Positions 24,735-34,347 are shown, counted from the stretch's first letter. The stretch: DNA of 64,000 nt from Flavobacterium sp. MK4S-17 (GCF_009848495.1 NZ_WWEP01000003.1:55356-119355), one strand, 5' to 3'. Made by a program: numbers and translations. Notes: generated from the letters alone by a model not told the origin.

Positions 24735-26162
24735 TTAAATTTCAGATACCCTGAGTGTATTCACCATCCCTTTTTCAACTACCGGCATGGCCGCGAGGTT
24801 AATCAGCATGTCGCCTTTTTCCACATAGCCTTTTTCCTTTGCTATTAGGTTTACTTCCTCAACAGTTTCATCCGTGCTTAAAAACTTATCATAATAAAAG
24901 GCGTTTACTCCCCAAAGCAGGCTTAGCTGGGTAAGTATCTTTTTGTTTGATGTAAATACAAGTATATGTGCCTGCGGCCTCCACGCAGAAATCTGGAAGG
25001 CAGTATAACCACTGTTAGTAAGTGTGGAGATGGCTTTGGCCTTAATTACATTGGCCATTTGAGCCGCGTGGTAACATATTGATTTTGTTATAAAGCGCTT
25101 GGTGCGCACCTGCGGAACGTTTTGTGGTACGGTAATTAACGGTGAATCTTCTACAGACTCAATAATCTGCGTCATTTTCTGTATAACCTGTACCGGGTAG
25201 TTACCTACAGATGTTTCGCCTGAAAGCATTACGGCATCGGCACCGTCCATAACCGAGTTGGCCACATCATTAACCTCTGCCCTTGTAGGGGTAAGGCTTG
25301 TAATCATTGTTTCCATCATTTGGGTTGCAATAATTACCGGTATGCGTGCGGTTTTAGCACGGTTAACCAGTTTTTTCTGGATAAGCGGCACCTCCTGTGC
25401 AGGAACTTCCACACCCAGGTCACCGCGTGCTACCATAAGCCCGTCGCAAAATGCAACTATCTTATCAATATTTTCAACCGCTTCGGGTTTTTCAATTTTT
25501 GCAACAATCGGAATTTTATGGTCAGAATGTTCCGATATCAAATCCTGTAGTTCCTGAAGGTCTTTAGGTGTCCTTACAAAAGAAAGTGCAATCCAGTCAA
25601 CCTCTTCCTTAATTGCAAAAATGGCATCTTTAATGTCCTTTTGGGTTAGTGCAGGCAATGATACTTTAGTATTAGGCAGGTTAACCCCTTTTTTAGATTT
25701 TAAAGGCCCGCCCTGTATAACCATTGCTTTAACTTCATCTCTCCTGTTTGTTTCAAGGACTTCAAATATAAGTTTCCCGTCATCAAGCAAAATCCTTTCG
25801 CCTGCATTTACATCATTGGGAAACTCTTTATAGTTCATATATACCTTCTCTGCAGTACCGGGAATATCTTCGGCAGTGGTAAAGGTAATCATGTCGCCCG
25901 GGGCAACCACTACATCTTCTTTCATTACCCCAACACGAAGTTTAGGCCCCTGAAGGTCGGCTAATATAGAAGTGTTGTAGCCAAATTCATCATTAAGGCT
26001 CCTGATAATATTTATACGCTCCTTAACATCGGTATAATCAGCGTGCGAGAAATTGATCCTGAATACATTTACCCCCGCATCTATCATGTCTTTAATAACT
26101 TCGCGGGTGCTGCATGCAGGGCCTAATGTGGCTACAATTTTAGTTTTTTTACTTGTTGGCAT
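24735..26162 (-). CDS. pyk: Pyruvate kinase
   Basis: Final glycolytic step, making ATP and pyruvate from phosphoenolpyruvate. The 475-residue protein has KTKIVATLGPACS at the N-terminus and the active-site signature IVAKIEKPEAVENID with the catalytic lysine. VARGDLGVEVP, TQMMETMI and MLSGETSVGNYP follow, then a C-terminal regulatory domain. Length is normal. It follows the IPExxxVDY gene by 4 bases in the acpP-fabF-rnc operon order common in Flavobacteriia. Confidence 0.97.
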   Translation of the reverse strand: MPTSKKTKIVATLGPACSTREVIKDMIDAGVNVFRINFSHADYTDVKERINIIRSLNDEFGYNTSILADLQGPKLRVGVMKEDVVVAPGDMITFTTAEDIPGTAEKVYMNYKEFPNDVNAGERILLDDGKLIFEVLETNRRDEVKAMVIQGGPLKSKKGVNLPNTKVSLPALTQKDIKDAIFAIKEEVDWIALSFVRTPKDLQELQDLISEHSDHKIPIVAKIEKPEAVENIDKIVAFCDGLMVARGDLGVEVPAQEVPLIQKKLVNRAKTARIPVIIATQMMETMITSLTPTRAEVNDVANSVMDGADAVMLSGETSVGNYPVQVIQKMTQIIESVEDSPLITVPQNVPQVRTKRFITKSICYHAAQMANVIKAKAISTLTNSGYTAFQISAWRPQAHILVFTSNKKILTQLSLLWGVNAFYYDKFLSTDETVEEVNLIAKEKGYVEKGDMLINLAAMPVVEKGMVNTLRVSEI

Positions 26163-26166
26163 TCTA

Positions 26167-26652
26167 TTAAAAAATTAAATTGTTTTTTGATTTTAGTTTG
26201 CTGTGATCTATTTTATAAGCTGTTGTAATTTGTTTTACTGCCAGCAGGCTGTTTACCGTTTGTTCTAACGCAAAAAAAGAAGGTGTATTTTCTACTTTTA
26301 GTATATAATCCACCTTTTTCAGCTCGGGCACCAAATATATATTGGCGGCTATGTTAATTCCTTTGCTCCCAAATAAGGAAGATTCGTTTTCCTGCCGGCC
26401 ATCAATACTGTTTCTGTTCTGTATCAGGTTCCAGGCAGTATCGCTTTCAGGGTCTTCATAAAAAAAACGGGTAAAACAGCTTTCCCCTTCACGGGTTTTT
26501 ATACCAATGTCTTTAGGGCTTTTTTCCAGCAGTATTTGTAATGACCGGTTAATAAAATAAGCCAGCCTGTAATCTTCTAAAGAAGAATGTATGGCAATTA
26601 ATTCATAATCAACCGTTACAAAATCATCGATCTGTAATTTGTGAACAGCCAT
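26167..26652 (-). CDS. IPExxxVDY-family protein
   Basis: A 161-residue soluble protein named for its signature, present here as VPELKKVDYILK near residues 108-119. It begins MAVHKLQIDDFVTVDYELIA. The family is essentially restricted to Bacteroidota and has no assigned function. It usually sits between rnc and pyk, as here. It starts 112 bases downstream of rnc and ends 4 bases before pyk, so it probably shares transcription with pyk. Confidence 0.88.
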   Translation of the reverse strand: MAVHKLQIDDFVTVDYELIAIHSSLEDYRLAYFINRSLQILLEKSPKDIGIKTREGESCFTRFFYEDPESDTAWNLIQNRNSIDGRQENESSLFGSKGINIAANIYLVPELKKVDYILKVENTPSFFALEQTVNSLLAVKQITTAYKIDHSKLKSKNNLIF

Positions 26653-26764
26653 TCGTTTCCAAATAAGCCGTAAATATACTACTTATAAATTACAAAAAGC
26701 AGCGTTAAAATTAAGTTTATGATAAATTAATCACGAAAACGTTTTAGTAATCTATGATATTAGT

Positions 26765-27508
26765 TTATTTTTTGTTAATTTTTTCCTGAAATGCGAAATA
26801 TGCCCTTTGCGAGGCTTTTTCTTCGGCTTTCTTTTTAGATGTTGCCCTTGCTTTTGCCACTATCCTGCCATCTATTTTCAGCTTAACGCCAAAATGTTTT
26901 TGCCCTTCGGTGCCATTATCCTCATAAAGCTCATAATAAAAAGATTTTTTTTCTTTTTGGCACCATTCAATCACCAGGCTTTTGTAGCTTATAACCTTTC
27001 CTTCCAGCTTCGGGATGTCAACATAGGGTACAATTACTTTTTTATAAATAAATTTTTCGCAGTAGGGGTAGCCCCTGTCAAGGTATATTGCGCCAATAAA
27101 GGCTTCGAACAAATTTCCATGGATGTTTTCGCCAAAATGCTGCGCCGAAACTTTGCTTTCTACCCAACTTATAAGGTTGAGGTCCCTGCCCAGTTCATTT
27201 AAATGTTCCCGGCTTACAATTTTAGAGCGCATTTTGGTTAAGTAGCCTTCATCTCCCGTAGGGACTTCATTAAATAAATGTGCTGCTATTACCGAGCCCA
27301 GCATAGCGTCGCCTAAAAATTCCAGCCTTTCATAATTAAGCGGGTTTCCTTTTTCATCTGTTTTATTAGATGAGCGGTGGGTAAATGCCCTGCGGTAATG
27401 GTCAAGGTTTATTGGATTAAAGCCCAGTATTTTTTTTATTGCATCAAAAAAAATCCCGTCTTCCTGAGGGCGACGGGATGTTGTGAATATTTTTTTTATT
27501 ATACCCAT
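26765..27508 (-). CDS. rnc: Ribonuclease III
   Basis: Double-strand RNA endonuclease for rRNA and mRNA processing. The 247-residue protein has the RNase III signature NYERLEFLGDAMLG, with catalytic acids, and a second acidic site in NLFEAFIGAIYLDRG. A C-terminal double-stranded RNA-binding domain follows from about residue 170 (SYKSLVIEWCQKEKKSFYYE, then AKARATSKKKAEEKASQRAY). It starts 9 bases after fabF ends. Confidence 0.96.
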   Translation of the reverse strand: MGIIKKIFTTSRRPQEDGIFFDAIKKILGFNPINLDHYRRAFTHRSSNKTDEKGNPLNYERLEFLGDAMLGSVIAAHLFNEVPTGDEGYLTKMRSKIVSREHLNELGRDLNLISWVESKVSAQHFGENIHGNLFEAFIGAIYLDRGYPYCEKFIYKKVIVPYVDIPKLEGKVISYKSLVIEWCQKEKKSFYYELYEDNGTEGQKHFGVKLKIDGRIVAKARATSKKKAEEKASQRAYFAFQEKINKK

Positions 27509-27517
27509 GCGCTGGAA

Positions 27518-28771
27518 TTACATTTCGAATTTTTTGACCAATACGCATGCATTGTGTCCGCCAAACCCGAATGTATTGCTCATTACAACTTTCATATCCC
27601 TTTTCTGTGCTTTATTAAAAGTAAAGTTCAGCTTAGGGTCTATGTTCTCATCATCAGTAAAGTGATTGATAGTTGGCGGTACAATACCATGTTTTATTGA
27701 AAGTATGGAAGCTATGGCTTCTATAGCCCCGGCAGCACCAAGCAGGTGCCCCGTCATAGATTTTGTAGAGTTAAGGTTAAGCTTGTAAGCATGCTCTCCA
27801 AAAACCTCGGTTATAGCTTTAGATTCTGCTATATCGCCCAAAGGGGTAGATGTACCGTGCATATTGACACCGTCAACATCTTCGGGCTGTAAGCCTGCAT
27901 CCCTTAAACAGTTAAGCATAACATTTTTAGCGCCCAGCCCTTCTGGGTGGGGTGCTGTAATGTGGTGGGCGTCGGCACTCATACCGCCACCGCCAATTTC
28001 GCAGTATATGGTTGCACCACGCGCTATGGCATGTTCATACTCTTCCAGTATTAATGCGCCTGCACCTTCGCCAAGCACAAAGCCTTCGCGATCTTTATCC
28101 ATTGGTCGCGATGCAGTTTTAGGATCATCATTTCGTGTAGAAAGGGCATGCATGGCATTAAACCCTCCCATACCGGCAATAGTTACTGCTGCCTCGCTGC
28201 CACCTGTTACCATAACATCTGCATGGCCAAGGCGAATGTAGTTAAAAGCATCAATAAGTGCATTTGTAGAAGAGGCGCATGCCGATACCGTAGTAAAGTT
28301 AGGCCCGCGGAAACCATATTTTATAGAGATATGGCCACCGGCTATATCGGCTATCATTTTTGGTATAAAAAACGGGTTAAATTTTGGCGTGCCGTTGCCG
28401 TTGGCAAAGTTTATTACCTCTTCCTGAAATGTTTCAAGTCCGCCAATTCCTGAGCCCCAAATAACGCCAACCCTGTCTTTGTCCAGTTTGTCAAAATCAA
28501 ATTTGGCATCTTTTACTGCCTCATCGGTTGAGACAAGGGCATACTGGGCATAACGGTCCATTTTCCTTGCCTCTTTTCTGTCTATAAAATCTTCAACATT
28601 GAAATTTTTTACTTCGCAGGCAAATTTTGTTTTGAAGTTAGTCGTATCAAAATAAGTAATCGGGGCGGCACCACTCACGCCGTTTATGAGCCCGTTCCAG
28701 TACTCTTCAACGTTATTCCCAATAGGGGTTAGCGCGCCTAATCCGGTTACTACAACTCTCCTTAATTTCAT
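27518..28771 (-). CDS. fabF: 3-oxoacyl-ACP synthase II
   Basis: Condensing enzyme for fatty-acid chain elongation with malonyl-ACP. The 417-residue protein has VVVTGLGALTPIG at the start, the active-site cysteine in TVSACASSTNALIDAF, and the two histidines in NMHGTSTPLGD and STKSMTGHLLGAAG. The NTFGFGGHNACV ending is intact. It lies after acpP (its carrier) and before rnc. The 165-base gap from acpP contains a hairpin. Confidence 0.97.
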   Translation of the reverse strand: MKLRRVVVTGLGALTPIGNNVEEYWNGLINGVSGAAPITYFDTTNFKTKFACEVKNFNVEDFIDRKEARKMDRYAQYALVSTDEAVKDAKFDFDKLDKDRVGVIWGSGIGGLETFQEEVINFANGNGTPKFNPFFIPKMIADIAGGHISIKYGFRGPNFTTVSACASSTNALIDAFNYIRLGHADVMVTGGSEAAVTIAGMGGFNAMHALSTRNDDPKTASRPMDKDREGFVLGEGAGALILEEYEHAIARGATIYCEIGGGGMSADAHHITAPHPEGLGAKNVMLNCLRDAGLQPEDVDGVNMHGTSTPLGDIAESKAITEVFGEHAYKLNLNSTKSMTGHLLGAAGAIEAIASILSIKHGIVPPTINHFTDDENIDPKLNFTFNKAQKRDMKVVMSNTFGFGGHNACVLVKKFEM

Positions 28772-28899
28772 AAAGTCAATTTTATAGTTTCAGTTTATAG
28801 AACAATACCCATGCATCTCTACTTTGGTTAATGTTAAAGAAACATGGGCATTTAATATTTTTATAAATGATCTTAATTGTAAAAGCCAATAAATAATAA

Positions 28900-28925
28900 C
28901 ATCCATGTATTAAGGTACATGGATG
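28900..28925 (-). terminator. Hairpin between acpP and fabF, possible attenuator
   Basis: CATCCATGTA (28900-28909) and TACATGGATG (28916-28925) pair perfectly over 10 bases around 6 bases. On the minus strand it is followed by TTATTATTTATT. It could partly terminate acpP transcripts so that acpP is made in excess of fabF. Confidence 0.6.
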
Positions 28926-28936
28926 CTAAATATTTA

Positions 28937-29173
28937 TTATTTTTTTGCTTCTTCTATATAAGAAATAGCCTGACCAACAGTAGAGATGTTTTCAGCCTGA
29001 TCGTCCGGAATCTGTATATCGAATTCTTTTTCAAATTCCATGATAAGCTCAACAGTGTCTAATGAATCAGCTCCCAAATCATTCGTGAAGCTTGCTTCTG
29101 TTACAACTTCGTTTTCGTCAACACCTAATTTGTCTACGATAATCGCTTTTACTCTTGATGCAATGTCTGACAT
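28937..29173 (-). CDS. acpP: Acyl carrier protein
   Basis: Small acidic carrier that holds growing fatty acids on a phosphopantetheine arm. The 78-residue protein has the attachment site motif [15 protein letters not shown] with the modified serine. Length and acidity are standard. It is first in the acpP-fabF-rnc-pyk gene string and is divergent from purN, with about 180 bases between them. A TATTTTTG sequence on the minus strand at 29205-29212 could be its -7 element, but no clear TTG was found. Confidence 0.98.
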   Translation of the reverse strand: MSDIASRVKAIIVDKLGVDENEVVTEASFTNDLGADSLDTVELIMEFEKEFDIQIPDDQAENISTVGQAISYIEEAKK

Positions 29174-29351
29174 AATCTTTAATTTTAGAATTTAAATTGA
29201 ACGGCAAAAATAAAAAACTTTATTTTAAAACCGCGTTTTACCAAAAAAATGTGAGTACTAAAATAAAAAATTAATTTTATAAATAACCCAAAAGCCTGTT
29301 ATTTTAAAGAATATTATTCTTTTTTTTGCACAGGGAAACTTTTTACAAAAA

Positions 29352-29924
29352 ATGAAAAACGTTATACTTTTTGCTTCCGGAAACGGCTCTAATGCAGAGC
29401 GCATAATGCACTATTTTAAAGGCAGGGAAGGGTATAATGTAAGCGCAGTTTTTACTAACAATGCCAAAGCGGGTGTAATACAAAAATCGGAAGCATATAA
29501 TGTACCTGTAATTGTTTTTAACTGGGAAGATATGGCAAACGGCACACTTTTAAAAAAAGTAAAAAACACAACCCCGGATATTATTGTACTTGCAGGTTTT
29601 TTATGGAAATTTCCTGGTGATATTATAAAAGAATATCCCGATAGAGTAATTAATATACACCCTGCACTTTTACCTAAATATGGTGGCAAAGGTATGTATG
29701 GCATGAATGTGCATGCGGCAGTATATAATAATAAAGAAAAAGAAAGCGGCATTACCATACATTATGTAAATGATAATTATGATGAGGGGAATATAATTTT
29801 TCAGCAGACTGTAGCTGTTGATGAATGTATTTCACCTGAAGAAGTGGCACTAAAGGTGCTGCAACTTGAGCACGAATATTTTCCTGTAATAATTGAGCGG
29901 CTTTTAAGCAATAAATCAGATTAA
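29352..29924 (+). CDS. purN: Phosphoribosylglycinamide formyltransferase
   Basis: Third step of purine biosynthesis, transferring a formyl group from 10-formyl-THF to GAR. The 190-residue protein has ILFASGNGSNAERIM at the N-terminus. The catalytic region is NIHPALLPKYGGKGMYG with the active-site His and upstream Asn, and ITIHYVNDNYDEGNII supplies the Asp. Length is standard. It is followed after one base by rnhA on the same strand. Confidence 0.95.
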   Translation: MKNVILFASGNGSNAERIMHYFKGREGYNVSAVFTNNAKAGVIQKSEAYNVPVIVFNWEDMANGTLLKKVKNTTPDIIVLAGFLWKFPGDIIKEYPDRVINIHPALLPKYGGKGMYGMNVHAAVYNNKEKESGITIHYVNDNYDEGNIIFQQTVAVDECISPEEVALKVLQLEHEYFPVIIERLLSNKSD

Positions 29925-29925
29925 C

Positions 29926-30399
29926 ATGGCGCACACAGTCCACATATATACTGATGGTGCAGCCAAAGGTAACCCTGGCCCCGGAGGGTATGGCGTTATA
30001 TTGGAACAGGTGGGTACAGGCTACCGAAAGGAATTTTATGAGGGCTTCAGGCTTACTACAAACAACAGGATGGAACTTTTGGCTGTTATCGTAGGGCTTG
30101 AAAAACTAAAAAATCCGCAAACCACGGTTTTAGTGGTTTCTGATTCCAAATATGTTGTGGATGCCGTTACCAAAGGATGGATTTTTGGCTGGGAGAAGAA
30201 AAATTTTAAAGATAAAAAAAACGCCGACCTCTGGATGCGTTTTTTAAAGGTTTACCGCAGGCACAAAGTTGATTTTAAATGGATAAAGGGACATAACCAA
30301 CATCCGCAAAATGAACGGTGTGACGAACTTGCAGTAATGGCATCAACCCAGCCTAAGCTTAACATAGATGCTGTTTATGAACATGAATCAGGGAAATAA
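29926..30399 (+). CDS. rnhA: Ribonuclease HI
   Basis: Degrades RNA in RNA-DNA hybrids. The 157-residue protein has the four catalytic acids in the expected order: Asp in HIYTDGAAKGNPGPGGYG, Glu in NNRMELLAVI, Asp in VSDSKYVVD, and Asp in NERCDELAV. Length matches bacterial RNase HI. The start follows purN by one base, indicating one transcript. A terminator-like hairpin lies right after the stop. Confidence 0.96.
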   Translation: MAHTVHIYTDGAAKGNPGPGGYGVILEQVGTGYRKEFYEGFRLTTNNRMELLAVIVGLEKLKNPQTTVLVVSDSKYVVDAVTKGWIFGWEKKNFKDKKNADLWMRFLKVYRRHKVDFKWIKGHNQHPQNERCDELAVMASTQPKLNIDAVYEHESGK

Positions 30400-30400
30400 A

Positions 30401-30420
30401 AAACCGGCCTGAGCCGGTTT
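30401..30420 (-). terminator. Terminator between convergent genes
   Basis: AAACCGGC and GCCGGTTT pair over 8 bases around CTGA. The T run is on the minus strand side, so it mainly ends the leftward secreted-protein gene, with weaker action on rnhA transcripts. Confidence 0.75.
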
Positions 30421-30424
30421 GATA

Positions 30425-31231
30425 TTATTTAAGAAAGCATTTTGCATATTCCCTTAAGGTAAAACCTTCGGTGTAATCCCTTTCAAACTTGTCCAGCTTA
30501 ACTTTTACTATCTGTCTTTCCTGTAGCAATTTTAAATCTTTTTCATCTCTAAGCCCTATAATTCCAGTATAAACAGTGCCTCCGGCTCCGTTAGGAGCAT
30601 GTTTCAGTTTTTCATCTGACATTACTATTTTTTCACCGTTGTCAAATTCTATAACCACACCTCTTCTTATTGCTCCTTCTACTTCTTTGTTTTTATTCGG
30701 AACATTAATAATAGCAAATATAAATGTAAATTCGCTTACACTTTTAATAAGGCGGATGCCATCAGCATATGGAAATTCATATCTTCTTGTGCTTTCATCA
30801 TTAGTTTCTGTTTCAGTAATCCTGTCACAAAAAAAGTTTTCGGGATAATCTAATCCTCCAATAACTTCAAAAGGAAACATGCTGCTGAATTTTGGATTAT
30901 AATCATAATACAAAGTACCAGTTTCGCTGTTTTCAAGTTTTATTTTAAATTTTTGAGTGCCATATTTATCATAGGGCTCAAACGAAACAACAGTAAACAC
31001 TTTATCAACTAAAGCATCGTAATCTGAATTATAGCCTTTTTTCTTCTCATATACTTTTTTCAAATCCTCGTCTTTATAAAAGCCTTCATAACCATATTGC
31101 CTTGAACTTTCTTTTACCGGTTTAACTTTTACTTGTTTATTGGTAAGCAAATCAACTTTTTCACCGGGAAAATTTTGACCAAAAGATAAAAAGGTGCATA
31201 AAACAGCAACCAGGGACATAATTTTTTTCAT
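30425..31231 (-). CDS. Secreted protein of unknown function (about 268 aa)
   Basis: Start at 31231 (MKKIMSLVAVLCTFLSFGQ) gives a clear signal peptide ending near SFGQ; the frame to 31258 adds an unlikely polar leader. The mature part is Lys- and Asp-rich and beta in pattern, with no cysteine pair or known catalytic motif. It has no lipobox. Convergent with rnhA and divergent from the PfkB gene, so it has no operon partner. The family is not recognised. Confidence 0.75.
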   Translation of the reverse strand: MKKIMSLVAVLCTFLSFGQNFPGEKVDLLTNKQVKVKPVKESSRQYGYEGFYKDEDLKKVYEKKKGYNSDYDALVDKVFTVVSFEPYDKYGTQKFKIKLENSETGTLYYDYNPKFSSMFPFEVIGGLDYPENFFCDRITETETNDESTRRYEFPYADGIRLIKSVSEFTFIFAIINVPNKNKEVEGAIRRGVVIEFDNGEKIVMSDEKLKHAPNGAGGTVYTGIIGLRDEKDLKLLQERQIVKVKLDKFERDYTEGFTLREYAKCFLK

Positions 31232-31352
31232 ATTAGATTTATTTATGTTAGTGGCCAAAATTAGAAAAAAATTTATTTTTTATAAAAATAAAAATTGTTC
31301 ATAGTGTAATTTTTTAAGACTGTCTTAAGGTTTTACTGGCATGATGAAATAT

Positions 31353-31382
31353 TTGCCCTTTGAAATTTATCCACTATCTTTG
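31353..31382 (+). promoter_or_regulatory. Promoter of the PfkB kinase gene
   Basis: TTG (31353-31355), 19 bases, then TATCTTTG (31375-31382) match the Bacteroidota consensus exactly. The leader to the ATG at 31407 is about 20 bases. Confidence 0.75.
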
Positions 31383-31406
31383 CGCCTTTAAAATTAAACC
31401 CTGTTT

Positions 31407-32345
31407 ATGAACAAATTACTTATTGTAGGTACCGTAGCTTTTGATGCCATTGAAACACCTTTTGGCAAAACCGATAAAATTTTAGGTGGTGCAGGAACAT
31501 ATATAGGCCTTTCTGCCTCATTTTTCAGGCTCAAGCAAGCTATAGTATCTGTAGTGGGGGAAGATTTTCCGCAGGAGTATATTGATTTATTAAAAGACAG
31601 GGACATTGATACAACAGGACTTGAAATTGTAAAGGGTGGTAAAACATTTTTTTGGAGCGGGCGTTATCATAACGACCTTAATTCCCGTGATACACTGGAA
31701 ACCCAGTTAAATGTACTGGCTGATTTTAAGCCTGTAGTACCGGAACATTATAAAAATGCTGATGTAGTGCTTTTAGGCAACCTGCACCCGCTTATTCAAA
31801 GCAGTGTGCTGGATCAGTTAACCGAAGAGCCTAAGCTTATAGTGCTTGACACAATGAATTTTTGGATGGATTGTGCCTTGCCGGAACTTCTTGAAGTTAT
31901 TAAAAGGGTAGATGTAATAACTATTAATGATGAGGAGGCACGCCAGCTTTCAGGAGAATATTCCCTGGTTAAGGCGGCTGCCAAAATACAACAAATGGGC
32001 CCTGAATATGTAGTTATTAAAAAAGGGGAGCATGGTGCTTTGCTTTTCCATGGCAGGAATGTATTTTTTGCACCTGCGCTTCCGCTTGAGGAAGTGTTTG
32101 ACCCTACAGGCGCGGGTGATACTTTTGCCGGAGGTTTTGCCGGTTATATTACACAAAGCGAAAATGTTTCTTTTGAAAATATGAAAAATGCCATTATCTA
32201 CGGTTCTAACATGGCATCATTCTGTGTTGAAAAATTTGGTACGGAACGGATGGTAAACCTTGAAAAGGAAGAGGTACTGCAACGCCTTCAGCAATTTAGG
32301 GCGCTTACCCAGTTTGACATATCACTTGAAGATACGGAAGAATAA
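31407..32345 (+). CDS. PfkB-family sugar or nucleoside kinase
   Basis: Ribokinase-like kinase of 312 residues with the N-terminal GGAGTYIGLSASFFRLK substrate region and the C-terminal signature FDPTGAGDTFAGGFAGYI holding the catalytic Asp and anion hole. The substrate cannot be read; ribose, adenosine or a related phosphate acceptor are all possible. It is followed by a weak hairpin and then the PurF-like gene 60 bases away. A link to purine or pentose metabolism is suggested by this neighbour only. Confidence 0.88.
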   Translation: MNKLLIVGTVAFDAIETPFGKTDKILGGAGTYIGLSASFFRLKQAIVSVVGEDFPQEYIDLLKDRDIDTTGLEIVKGGKTFFWSGRYHNDLNSRDTLETQLNVLADFKPVVPEHYKNADVVLLGNLHPLIQSSVLDQLTEEPKLIVLDTMNFWMDCALPELLEVIKRVDVITINDEEARQLSGEYSLVKAAAKIQQMGPEYVVIKKGEHGALLFHGRNVFFAPALPLEEVFDPTGAGDTFAGGFAGYITQSENVSFENMKNAIIYGSNMASFCVEKFGTERMVNLEKEEVLQRLQQFRALTQFDISLEDTEE

Positions 32346-32350
32346 ATAAC

Positions 32351-32375
32351 AGGCCTCATTATGGGGCTTTTTTTA
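32351..32375 (+). terminator. Terminator of the PfkB kinase gene
   Basis: GCCTCA (32353-32358) and TGGGGC (32362-32367) pair with one G-U around a short loop and are followed by a run of T residues. It lies 5-10 bases after the kinase stop. Confidence 0.7.
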
Positions 32376-32405
32376 ATTTAAAGCTACAGCAACAACAACA
32401 CAACT

Positions 32406-34304
32406 ATGAGCGATAGTATAAAACATGAATGTGGTATAGCGCTTTTAAGGCTGCTAAAACCTTTAGAGTATTATAAGGAAAAGTATGGCTCTGTTTTTTA
32501 TGGGATACAAAAAATGTACCTCCTTATGGAAAAACAGCACAACCGCGGGCAGGACGGTGCTGGTTTTGCCAGTATAAAAATGGATGTAAAGCCGGGGCAA
32601 AGATACATAAGCCGCATACGCTCTAACCAGCAGCAGCCGATACAGGACATTTTTACTCAGATTAACGGCAGGATAAATGAAGAACTTGCAGCCCACCCGG
32701 AATACCATATTAATATGCAGCTGCTTAAAGAGCAGGTGCCTTATATAGGCGAGGTTTTTTTAGGCCATGTGCGTTATGGTACTTTTGGTAAAAACAGCAT
32801 AGAAAGTGTGCACCCTTTCCTGAGGCAGAATAACTGGATGCACCGCAACCTTATTGTGGCAGGAAATTTTAACATGACTAATGTTAAGGAACTTTTTGAC
32901 AGCCTTGTTGAAATTGGCCAGCATCCCAAAGAACTTGCCGATACAGTTACCGTAATGGAAAAAATTGGCCACTTTCTTGATGATGAGGTTACAGACTTAT
33001 ATCAGGAATGTAAGCAGGAAGGCTACAGTAAACAGGAGGCAAGTGCTGTTATAGCCGAAAGGCTTAATATTGCCAAGATTTTAAAAAGGGCTTCAAAACA
33101 ATGGGATGGAGGTTATGCAATGGCAGGGCTGTTAGGGCATGGCGATAGTTTCGTTTTCAGGGATCCGGCAGGTATACGTCCGGCCTATTATTATAAGGAT
33201 GATGAGGTGGTAGTTGTTGCATCGGAAAGGCCGGTAATACAAACAGTATTTAATGTAAACTTTGAAGATGTACAGGAACTGGAACCGGGCAATGCTATTA
33301 TTATAAAGAAGGATGGCAGGGTAAATATAAATGAAATTATACAGCCGCTTGTAAAGAAAGCATGCTCGTTTGAAAGGATTTATTTTTCACGTGGCAGTGA
33401 TGCTGAAATTTACAGGGAACGCAAGGAACTGGGAAGGCTTATTTTACCCGACGTGCTGAAAGCGATTGATAATGATACTGATAATACTGTTTTCTCTTAT
33501 ATACCCAATACTGCAGAAACCTCTTTTTTCGGTATGGTTGAGGCAGCACAGGATTTTTTAAATGACCGCAAAAATAACCAGATATTAAGAGACAGGAACA
33601 CACTGACTGCCGAAACTTTAAAAGAGCTCCTTTCAGTAAAGATTCGTACTGAAAAGATTGCTATAAAGGATGCAAAACTCCGCACTTTTATAACTGAGGA
33701 CAGCAGCAGGGATGATTTGGTGGCGCACGTATATGATGTTACTTACGGGGTTATAAAGCCCAGTGATAACCTTGTTATTATTGACGACAGTATAGTTAGG
33801 GGAACTACCTTAAAAAAGAGTATAATAAAAATGATGGACAGGCTTAACCCCAAAAAAATAGTTGTGGTTTCTTCGGCCCCTCAAATAAGGTATCCTGATT
33901 GTTATGGTATTGATATGGCTAAGCTGGAAGGGCTTGTTGCTTTTCAGGCAGCACTAGCACTCCTTAAGGAAAGGAACATGCTGCACATTGTGGAAGATGT
34001 ATATAAAAAATCAAAAGTACAGGAAAACCTTCCCGATGCTGAAGTGGTAAATCATGTGAAAGAGTTTTATGCGCCTTTTACAGATGAGGAGATATCGGAT
34101 AAGATTGCACAGCTTTTACGTTCAGAAGATATAAAAGCTGAAGTTAAAATAATATTCCAGAGTGTAGATAACCTGCACAAGGCATGTCCTAAAAATCTTG
34201 GGGATTGGTATTTTACAGGTGATTACCCTACGCCTGGCGGAAACCGTGTGGTAAACCGTGCATTTATTAATTTTTATGAAGGAAATGACGCCCGTGCCTA
34301 TTAG
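32406..34304 (+). CDS. purF: Amidophosphoribosyltransferase-like protein (long PurF form)
   Basis: PurF makes phosphoribosylamine from PRPP and glutamine, the first step of purine synthesis. The 632-residue protein has the N-terminal nucleophile cysteine in KHECGIALLRLL (Cys9, after a short propeptide), glutaminase-domain motifs HNRGQDGAGFASI and GHVRYGTFG, and the PRPP motif LVIIDDSIVRGTTLK. It is over 100 residues longer than typical PurF, with an extra region before and after the phosphoribosyl domain. It may be a second, divergent homologue. Three small RNA candidates follow its stop. Confidence 0.88.
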   Translation: MSDSIKHECGIALLRLLKPLEYYKEKYGSVFYGIQKMYLLMEKQHNRGQDGAGFASIKMDVKPGQRYISRIRSNQQQPIQDIFTQINGRINEELAAHPEYHINMQLLKEQVPYIGEVFLGHVRYGTFGKNSIESVHPFLRQNNWMHRNLIVAGNFNMTNVKELFDSLVEIGQHPKELADTVTVMEKIGHFLDDEVTDLYQECKQEGYSKQEASAVIAERLNIAKILKRASKQWDGGYAMAGLLGHGDSFVFRDPAGIRPAYYYKDDEVVVVASERPVIQTVFNVNFEDVQELEPGNAIIIKKDGRVNINEIIQPLVKKACSFERIYFSRGSDAEIYRERKELGRLILPDVLKAIDNDTDNTVFSYIPNTAETSFFGMVEAAQDFLNDRKNNQILRDRNTLTAETLKELLSVKIRTEKIAIKDAKLRTFITEDSSRDDLVAHVYDVTYGVIKPSDNLVIIDDSIVRGTTLKKSIIKMMDRLNPKKIVVVSSAPQIRYPDCYGIDMAKLEGLVAFQAALALLKERNMLHIVEDVYKKSKVQENLPDAEVVNHVKEFYAPFTDEEISDKIAQLLRSEDIKAEVKIIFQSVDNLHKACPKNLGDWYFTGDYPTPGGNRVVNRAFINFYEGNDARAY

Positions 34305-34347
34305 AAAGCGCAATTCAACGATTTTTTCTACGTGTTATCTAAAAAAA

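Noticed and set aside
26807..27202. 131-codon plus-strand open frame opposite rnc
   Set aside because: Antisense shadow of rnc; Phe/Cys-rich with no start signal or neighbours.
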